In this document: in pieces, positions 7,716 through 11,767 of the stretch | Layout of the letters: every line of letters starts with the position of its first letter | How positions within the stretch are numbered: position 1 is the first letter of the stretch | Assembly (NCBI GenBank): GCA_002418825.1 | Contig: DIEW01000091.1 | Coordinates: 1-11,767 of the forward strand | From: Syntrophaceae bacterium UBA5764 | Lineage (GTDB): Bacteria; Desulfobacterota; Syntrophia; Syntrophales; Smithellaceae | DNA: 11,767 nt | Reading direction: 5' to 3' | Translations under genes and position numbers: made by a program | The notes under the pieces: model-generated | Databases searched by the model: none | What the model saw: only the letters and a program-made list of their open reading frames with translations | What the model was told of the DNA's origin: nothing

Positions 7716-7719
7716 ACCT
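7716..7719 (-). promoter_or_regulatory. Ribosome binding site supporting a TTG start
   Basis: AGGT on the minus strand lies 6 bases before the TTG at 7709. It supports this rare start codon for the stand-alone WbsX gene, where no ATG is available ahead of the conserved domain. Confidence 0.6.
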
Positions 7720-7769
7720 ATAACTTATTGTAATTACGTGGATTTAACGTGGAAAATTTTTTCCAATAT

Positions 7770-7964
7770 TTATGAAAAAAGTATTTCTTTAAAAAGGTTT
7801 TTATACAGCTCCGCCGTCTGGATTACATCAAGCAACGCATGTATGGCGTCACCACACATGCGCAAGTCACAATAAAAAAGCCCGGTTCTTTATCCTGAAC
7901 CAAGGCTAACATAAACTCTGCGGAGAAAGAAATCTTTAAAGGTAACTGCTTTCGCCGCATCCAT
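7770..7964 (-). pseudogene. Possible broken small gene, unrecognised
   Basis: In one minus-strand frame from an ATG at 7964, a protein-like reading (MDAAKAVTFKDFFLRR...) is stopped by TAA at 7892-7890. It then continues in the same frame with a well-composed stretch (CDLRMCGDAIHALLDVIQ, then TAELYKNLFKEILFS) to a TAA at 7770. The second part has a balanced, helix-like residue mix, unlike the AT-rich surroundings. I recognise no family. It could be a remnant with one nonsense mutation, two unrelated open stretches, or a dispersed repeat. Confidence 0.28.
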
Positions 7965-7981
7965 GAGAAAATTTTGTAAAA

Positions 7982-8010
7982 TACATAATAAAAATAGCTT
8001 TACGTGTCAA
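7982..8010 (-). promoter_or_regulatory. Candidate sigma-70-type promoter
   Basis: On the minus strand an exact TTGACA (8010-8005) is followed after 17 bases by TATGTA (7987-7982), which matches only the first three positions of the -10 consensus. It would transcribe the possible remnant and the WbsX, transporter-like and sulfotransferase genes. The -35 is good and the -10 is poor. Confidence 0.33.
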
Positions 8011-8116
8011 GGGGATTTTGGCCACATTTTTCATAATTTCTGAGGGTTTGCATTATTTTGACAAAAAGCAAGGCGTAAGTAAAAGCGGCGGTCTTTGGCG
8101 GCTTTTTGTTACCCGT

Positions 8117-9067
8117 TCAGGGTTTGTGCCGGTTAATTTTTCTTGTGCCAATCCAGGCGCCGGTTGTTGAAAGTATTTCGATGGATTTTTGAGAAAATTT
8201 TTCATTTAATAAAATTGTATCCGAATTAAGCAGTTTTTGAATGTTTTGGTCAATCAAAGGCTCATTTAAGAGAATTTTATGGCCAACTTCTTCAAAAAGC
8301 ATGATAAAATCGTCATGTCTCATGCGATTAGCATACATATATTTATTTCCGGCAATTAAATTCCATTTTTTATCGCTGAAGGAAAGAAAATTGATTGGAG
8401 AAATTGATTTATCGGTATGAGAAAAGTGGTCTGTGTAGTCAATAACGTGAAGAAATAAACCGTCATTCTTTGTTATTCGATTTCCTTCTATCAGGATGTC
8501 GATTATCTTTTTTCTCGGGATGTGCTCGAAAACGGCGCATGAAGTGTGATAATCAATGGATTCATGGTTTATTGTTGTTTTTGATGCGTCGGCGGGAGCA
8601 AAATACTGAATATTTGAAATTTTAAGAAATTTGTCCAAATTAAATTGTTGCGACTGGAAGTAAGATTTGATTTTACTCCATCTGCTTTTTACCAAAAAAG
8701 CGCCAAAAATCCTTTTAATTTCTTCTTCTTTTTGAAAAATAACGGCGAGATCTCTTCTCAATAGTTCTTCTTTTAAGTACGGATTAATATCAACGGTTAT
8801 TATGTTTTCTGCCCCCATCAAAAAGTAGGCGATAGGAACAAGCGGGGCTCTGCCCGTTCCCACTTCAAAGAATGTTTTGCCTTTTGGTTCGAAACCCAAA
8901 GAAATGATTTTTTTCCATGCGTCACAGGCAAGTAAAATCCGCGGCAAAGGATCAGGCGCTTTAAGCCCGCCGAATTTTTTTTGCGTCCAGTAGTATAAAG
9001 AATAGGATAGGGGAGAAGGGACAAGCGCGATTGAATTCTGCAGGATGCTTTTCAACTTCCAATTCAC
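8117..9067 (-). CDS. Class I SAM-dependent methyltransferase-like protein
   Basis: The 316-residue protein has a Rossmann-type methyltransferase core. FFEVGTGRAP (66-75) is the glycine-rich SAM loop, VDINPY (92-97) ends the second strand with the acidic residue that binds the ribose, DAS (160-162) is near the adenine site, and IDYHTSCAVFEHIP (171-184) is the motif IV/post-IV region seen in small-molecule and sugar methyltransferases. A longer C-terminal part follows. It probably methylates a sugar or lipid intermediate of the glycan (inference from its neighbours); the acceptor cannot be read from the sequence. The start is a GTG, supported by AAAGGG (9075-9080) 7 bases upstream. It lies 146 bases after the other methyltransferase gene. 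Confidence 0.83.
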   Translation of the reverse strand: MNWKLKSILQNSIALVPSPLSYSLYYWTQKKFGGLKAPDPLPRILLACDAWKKIISLGFEPKGKTFFEVGTGRAPLVPIAYFLMGAENIITVDINPYLKEELLRRDLAVIFQKEEEIKRIFGAFLVKSRWSKIKSYFQSQQFNLDKFLKISNIQYFAPADASKTTINHESIDYHTSCAVFEHIPRKKIIDILIEGNRITKNDGLFLHVIDYTDHFSHTDKSISPINFLSFSDKKWNLIAGNKYMYANRMRHDDFIMLFEEVGHKILLNEPLIDQNIQKLLNSDTILLNEKFSQKSIEILSTTGAWIGTRKINRHKP

Positions 9068-9074
9068 AGTTTAT

Positions 9075-9080
9075 CCCTTT
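9075..9080 (-). promoter_or_regulatory. Ribosome binding site supporting a GTG start
   Basis: AAAGGG on the minus strand lies 7 bases before the GTG at 9067 and supports that codon as the start of the methyltransferase gene. Confidence 0.7.
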
Positions 9081-9213
9081 AAAGTAAGTTGAGTAAGATA
9101 ATATCATTGTTTGTTTTTTTTCGACAGGAAAATTCAAAAATTCGTTTGTCAGGGGTGAATATTTTTTATTTATTTGATTCTTTATGAATCATTTTAGGCT
9201 GGCCGTGAGCGGG

Positions 9214-10113
9214 TTATTTTTTCTGAAAAAACATAATGGGCTGCGCCTGCCTTGTGGAATCAGAAAGAAACTTTCTAAAATAGAATAAATTCTCATAAGC
9301 TGATTCAGCATATTTCTTTGGTATAAAACTCTCGCCATAAAAGTCGGGCTGCATTGCCCCGCCGCCGCAAACGCCTTCTCTGTTTGAGTGCACGAATTCT
9401 CCCCGATCGTACCGTGCACGGGCATCAGAAAAGTCATCAAACATTTTGGATAGGGCGTCTAAATAACCGGATACGTTTCTTCTTTTTAACGATTCGCAAT
9501 AATCGAAAAACCACCTTCCTCGCGTTGTCAGGGCAACAATTCCTGCCGGAGCGAGTAATCTGTGAAATTCGTGCATCCAGCGCTTGCATGCCTCTTCGGA
9601 CAGGTGTGAGAAGACCGAACAGCCTATAATATAATCAAATTTTTCATTGGGAAAATTAGTCGGTGGAAATGGCGCCGTCACTTGAAAATTTTCACTGCGA
9701 AAAGTTTTTCTGCAAATTTCAACGTAATCTTCCATAACGTCTATGCCGTAAATGTTTTCCGGCGGCAGTTCATACAAGAAAAATCTGGTTATTCTTCCCC
9801 ATCCCGCCCCAAAATCAAGCAAACGATGTTTAGCTTGCAGGGGTGAGCCCAGCTCGCAGAAAGTATCGGTACAATCCTTATAAAAAATAAATGCTTCTCT
9901 TAATGCGTAAATACCGGCGTGGCCTGTAGTGTCTCTTTGCATTTGTTCCGGAGGAAATCCGGGCAATTTAATTCCATCGTAAATTACGGGGGGATTCAGA
10001 TAACTGGAACGCATAACTTTAAACCGTTTATTATAATGTGTTCCGGTTAAATACCGGAAATACCGAATGGCTTTTGTTAAGTTTATCAGGTGAGATTTTA
10101 CGGACAAAATCAT
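9214..10113 (-). CDS. Class I SAM-dependent methyltransferase
   Basis: The 299-residue protein carries a clear methyltransferase core. LLDFGAGWGR (98-107) is motif I, GIDVMEDY (123-130) holds the acidic ribose-binding residue, FDYIIGCSVFSHL (159-171) is motif IV, and LLAPAGIVALTTRGR (186-200) is the following strand and loop. This pattern is usual for small-molecule methyltransferases of the UbiE/Methyltransf_11/25 type, and a sugar or lipid-linked sugar acceptor is likely from context. It is the first gene of the leftward cluster. No ribosome binding site is well placed for the ATG at 10113: GGAG lies 20 bases away, and an out-of-frame ATG overlaps just upstream. The frame also stays open upstream, so the start is less certain than the rest. 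Confidence 0.85.
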   Translation of the reverse strand: MILSVKSHLINLTKAIRYFRYLTGTHYNKRFKVMRSSYLNPPVIYDGIKLPGFPPEQMQRDTTGHAGIYALREAFIFYKDCTDTFCELGSPLQAKHRLLDFGAGWGRITRFFLYELPPENIYGIDVMEDYVEICRKTFRSENFQVTAPFPPTNFPNEKFDYIIGCSVFSHLSEEACKRWMHEFHRLLAPAGIVALTTRGRWFFDYCESLKRRNVSGYLDALSKMFDDFSDARARYDRGEFVHSNREGVCGGGAMQPDFYGESFIPKKYAESAYENLFYFRKFLSDSTRQAQPIMFFQKK

Positions 10114-10243
10114 GGCATTAAATTTCCAATTTTCTCCTTCTTTTTTTAAAAAGGCCTGTTTTGGGGCAATCTGTAGTGTTCACGAAACATGGTGTAGATA
10201 CTATACGTTAAATTCAAGCTCAACAATTATTTGATTAATTTAA

Positions 10244-10249
10244 ATTATA
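10244..10249 (-). promoter_or_regulatory. Candidate -10 element for the leftward cluster
   Basis: An exact TATAAT on the minus strand lies about 130 bases before the start of the first methyltransferase gene. No recognisable -35 hexamer occurs 16-18 bases upstream, and the area is AT-rich, so support is limited to the -10 match and its position. Confidence 0.33.
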
Positions 10250-10292
10250 GCGTTTTTTCAACAAACAAAAGAGGAAAAAATATTCCGGGAAA

Positions 10293-10323
10293 AATTTCAA
10301 AGGTGCTGGAAAGTCTTGAAATT
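10293..10323. repeat. 8-bp inverted repeat upstream of nifU
   Basis: AATTTCAA (10293-10300) and TTGAAATT (10316-10323) are perfect inverted copies with a 15-base spacer. It may be an operator-like site or a weak hairpin; no regulator is known from the sequence. Confidence 0.4.
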
Positions 10324-10341
10324 ATTGGAAAGGGACGAACC

Positions 10342-10394
10342 TTTTGCTAATGGCAATCTGTGGGCTGGAATTGATAAAAAAATATTTAGCAAAA
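10342..10394. repeat. 9-bp inverted repeat upstream of nifU
   Basis: TTTTGCTAA (10342-10350) and TTAGCAAAA (10386-10394) are perfect inverted copies separated by 35 bases. The spacing is large for a simple hairpin and could suit two half-sites bound by a protein. Function is unknown. Confidence 0.4.
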
Positions 10395-10524
10395 ATGGTT
10401 AATTAAAATTTTGTTTTTACGCTGGTTTCCTGGAAAAATTAAATATTTCATAAATCACCAGTTGAATGTGTTTGCGTAATATTGTATTGGAATAAAAAAT
10501 ATTCCCTTTAACAAGGAGAAAATC

Positions 10525-11349
10525 ATGTGGGAATACACGGATAAAGTAAAAGACCACTTTCTCAATCCGAGAAATGTGGGTGAAATTGAAAACCCCGATG
10601 GCGTGGCGGAAGTAGGTTCGCTGGCCTGCGGCGACGCTTTGAAACTGACGTTCAGGCTGGATGAAAACAAAAGAATTAAGGAAGCAAAGTTTAAAACGTT
10701 TGGCTGCGCCAGCGCTATCGCTTCTTCTTCGGCGCTCACCGAAATAATCAAAGGGATGACGTTGGATGAAGCGCTAAAAGTAACAAACAGGGATATCGCC
10801 AAATATCTGGGCGGCCTACCGGATGAAAAAATGCATTGTTCGGTGCTGGGCAAACAGGCGCTGGAAAAAGCCATTGAAAATTATCGCGGCCTTCCCGCGG
10901 CAAAAACGGACGAAAAAGTAGTGTGCGAATGCTTCGGCGTCACAGACAGGGAAATAGAAAAGGCGATACGCGAGAATAATCTGACCACGGTGGAAGAGGT
11001 TACCAACTACACGAAAGCCGGGGGCGGCTGCGGCAGTTGCCATGAGGAAATACAGGCGATTATTGAAAAAGTAAAAAAAGAGGCAAAGCCTGATGTTAAA
11101 CCGAAGATGACGAACCTGCAGAAGATTCAGTTGATTCAGGAAACGATAGAAAGGGAGATAAGGCCGTCGCTTAAGCATGACGGAGGAGACATAGAAATTA
11201 TCGATATTATCGGCAACCGCGTTATGGTGGCGACGCGCGGCGCTTGCGCTACCTGTAAGGCGTCCAATATCACGTTGAAAAATTTTGTGGAGCTGAAATT
11301 GCGCGAGTTTGTGGCGCCGGATTTGGTGGTAGAGGAGGTGGAACAATGA
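10525..11349 (+). CDS. nifU: NifU, three-domain Fe-S cluster scaffold protein
   Basis: NifU assembles Fe-S clusters using sulfur from NifS and passes them to target proteins in the cytoplasm. All three domains are intact in 274 residues. The IscU-like domain (about 1-122) has ligands C35, C61 and C105 plus D37 in ACGD. The central BFD-like [2Fe-2S] domain has C134, C136, C169 and C172. The C-terminal NifU domain has the CxxC pair C241 and C244 in GACATCK. Length is slightly under that of the Azotobacter protein. AAGGAG sits just before the ATG, giving a strong start. The stop overlaps the nifS start. No nitrogenase genes are visible, and this NifU form also serves general Fe-S assembly in many anaerobes, so a nitrogen-fixation role should not be assumed. 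Confidence 0.97.
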   Translation: MWEYTDKVKDHFLNPRNVGEIENPDGVAEVGSLACGDALKLTFRLDENKRIKEAKFKTFGCASAIASSSALTEIIKGMTLDEALKVTNRDIAKYLGGLPDEKMHCSVLGKQALEKAIENYRGLPAAKTDEKVVCECFGVTDREIEKAIRENNLTTVEEVTNYTKAGGGCGSCHEEIQAIIEKVKKEAKPDVKPKMTNLQKIQLIQETIEREIRPSLKHDGGDIEIIDIIGNRVMVATRGACATCKASNITLKNFVELKLREFVAPDLVVEEVEQ

Positions 11350-11767
11350 GCGTCATTTATCTGGATAATAATGCGACAACACAGGTGGCCGAAGAGGTAT
11401 TGGAAGCCATGCTCCCGTATTTCCGGGAATTTTACGGCAATCCTTCCAGTATGCATACTTTCGGCGGTCAGGTAGGTCAGAAAATCCGCGCGGCCAGAGA
11501 GCAGGTTGCCGCGCTCATCGGCGCTTTGCCGGAAGAAATAATCTTTACCAGCTGCGGCACGGAAAGCGATAATTCGGCCATACAATCGGCATTGCTAACC
11601 AGACCGGATAAAAAACATATTGTCATCAGCCGCGTGGAGCACCCCGCTGTTCACGCTCTCTGCTCGCATTTAAGCACGCAGGGTTATAAAGTGACGGAAC
11701 TTCCCGTGGATAAAAACGGCATGCTGGATCTGGAAAATCTGGGGAAAAGTTTGACGTCCGATACGGC
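11346..11767 (+). CDS. nifS: NifS/IscS-type cysteine desulfurase, N-terminal part (cut by window edge)
   Basis: This PLP enzyme takes sulfur from L-cysteine, leaving alanine, and supplies it to NifU. The 140 visible residues show the family start YLDNNATT (5-12), GNPSS (31-35), the PLP-phosphate loop TSCGTESDN (68-76) and the cofactor-stacking histidine H99 in VEHPAV. The PLP lysine and the catalytic cysteine lie beyond the window. Its ATG overlaps the nifU stop as ATGA, and AGGAGG lies just upstream inside nifU, so the two are probably translationally coupled. The name nifS rather than iscS follows from the adjoining full-length nifU. Confidence 0.96.
   Translation, partial: MSVIYLDNNATTQVAEEVLEAMLPYFREFYGNPSSMHTFGGQVGQKIRAAREQVAALIGALPEEIIFTSCGTESDNSAIQSALLTRPDKKHIVISRVEHPAVHALCSHLSTQGYKVTELPVDKNGMLDLENLGKSLTSDT

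Larger units (their letters stand above)
7710..8116. other. 407-base gap inside the glycan cluster
   Basis: No intact gene is seen here. The gap holds a possible gene remnant (7770-7964), a candidate minus-strand promoter (7982-8010) and a short inverted repeat (AAAAGC...GCTTTT, about 8080-8106) with a 14-base loop. The last is too weak to call a terminator for the methyltransferase gene ending at 8117. It is the largest break inside the leftward cluster, so the genes to its left may form a separate transcript. Confidence 0.6.
10114..10524. other. Divergent intergenic region between glycan cluster and nifUS
   Basis: This AT-rich gap holds no convincing gene. It carries a perfect TATAAT for the leftward cluster (10244-10249) and two nested-looking inverted repeats upstream of nifU (10293-10323 and 10342-10394). 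A 10-base direct repeat GGCAATCTGT also occurs at 10165-10174 and 10352-10361. For nifU the only promoter-like pair I see is TTGAAT (10462-10467) and TATTGG (10485-10490) with a 17-base spacer, which is weak. I found no sigma-54 type site. Confidence 0.6.

Noticed and set aside
8080..8106. AAAAGC...GCTTTT as a terminator for the second methyltransferase gene
   Set aside because: Only six paired bases around a 14-base loop and just four T residues after the stem on the minus strand.
9175..9191. TGATTC/GAATCA inverted repeat after the first methyltransferase gene as a terminator
   Set aside because: On the coding strand it is followed by A-rich sequence, not a T-run, and the stem is only 6 bases.
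10281..10440. Sigma-54 promoter for nifU suggested by TGG and TTG pieces
   Set aside because: No GG and GC pair occurs at the required -24/-12 spacing.
10455..10874. 139-codon open frame on the minus strand over the nifU start
   Set aside because: Serine-rich antisense reading of the IscU-like domain; no recognisable domain or ribosome binding site.
10816..11346. Long open frame on the minus strand opposite nifU
   Set aside because: It lies wholly antisense to the firmly identified nifU, has no motif, and shows the Phe/Arg/His-rich composition of a shadow frame.
1..11767. CRISPR array, tRNA, rRNA or insertion sequence
   Set aside because: No regularly spaced repeats with unique spacers, no tRNA-like cloverleaf, and no transposase or terminal repeats were seen; the only tandem repeats are the heptad-coding ones.

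Overview
The window looks like a chromosomal segment of an anaerobic, probably Gram-negative bacterium. A Desulfobacterota/Syntrophales-like origin is a guess from the style of the nifU-nifS pair and the moderate, AT-leaning composition; nothing in the sequence fixes the taxon. It splits into two parts that point away from each other across a gap at about 10114-10524.

Left part (1-10113, all on the minus strand). This is a surface-polysaccharide or glycan-decoration cluster. In transcription order it holds two class I SAM-dependent methyltransferases (10113-9214 and 9067-8117), a 407-base gap with a possible broken gene, and a stand-alone WbsX/GH99-like protein with a TTG start (7709-6393). 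Next come a six-helix ABC-exporter-like protein whose nucleotide-binding half has lost its catalytic motifs (6324-4486) and a small PAPS-type sulfotransferase (4430-3657). The last two genes are a giant 1098-residue protein joining two sulfotransferase-like domains to a second WbsX domain through a coiled-coil tether (3507-211), and the start of a family 2 glycosyltransferase that runs off the left edge (161-1).

Right part (10525-11767, plus strand). nifU has a complete three-domain Fe-S scaffold layout. It overlaps the start of nifS by ATGA and is probably translationally coupled to it; nifS is cut by the right edge. These genes look richer in G+C than the AT-rich sulfotransferase and transporter genes, which fits a glycan island next to a conserved Fe-S locus.

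How the genes may work together (inference): the glycosyltransferase and WbsX proteins would build or remodel a glycan. The methyltransferases and the three sulfotransferase-like domains would decorate it with methyl and sulfate groups. The transporter-like protein would act at the membrane, although its ATPase half appears dead. No genes for PAPS synthesis, polymerase, flippase of the Wzx type or chain-length control are visible here. The best candidates for something undescribed are the sulfotransferase-WbsX-sulfotransferase fusion and the ABC-exporter-like protein with a degenerate nucleotide-binding domain.
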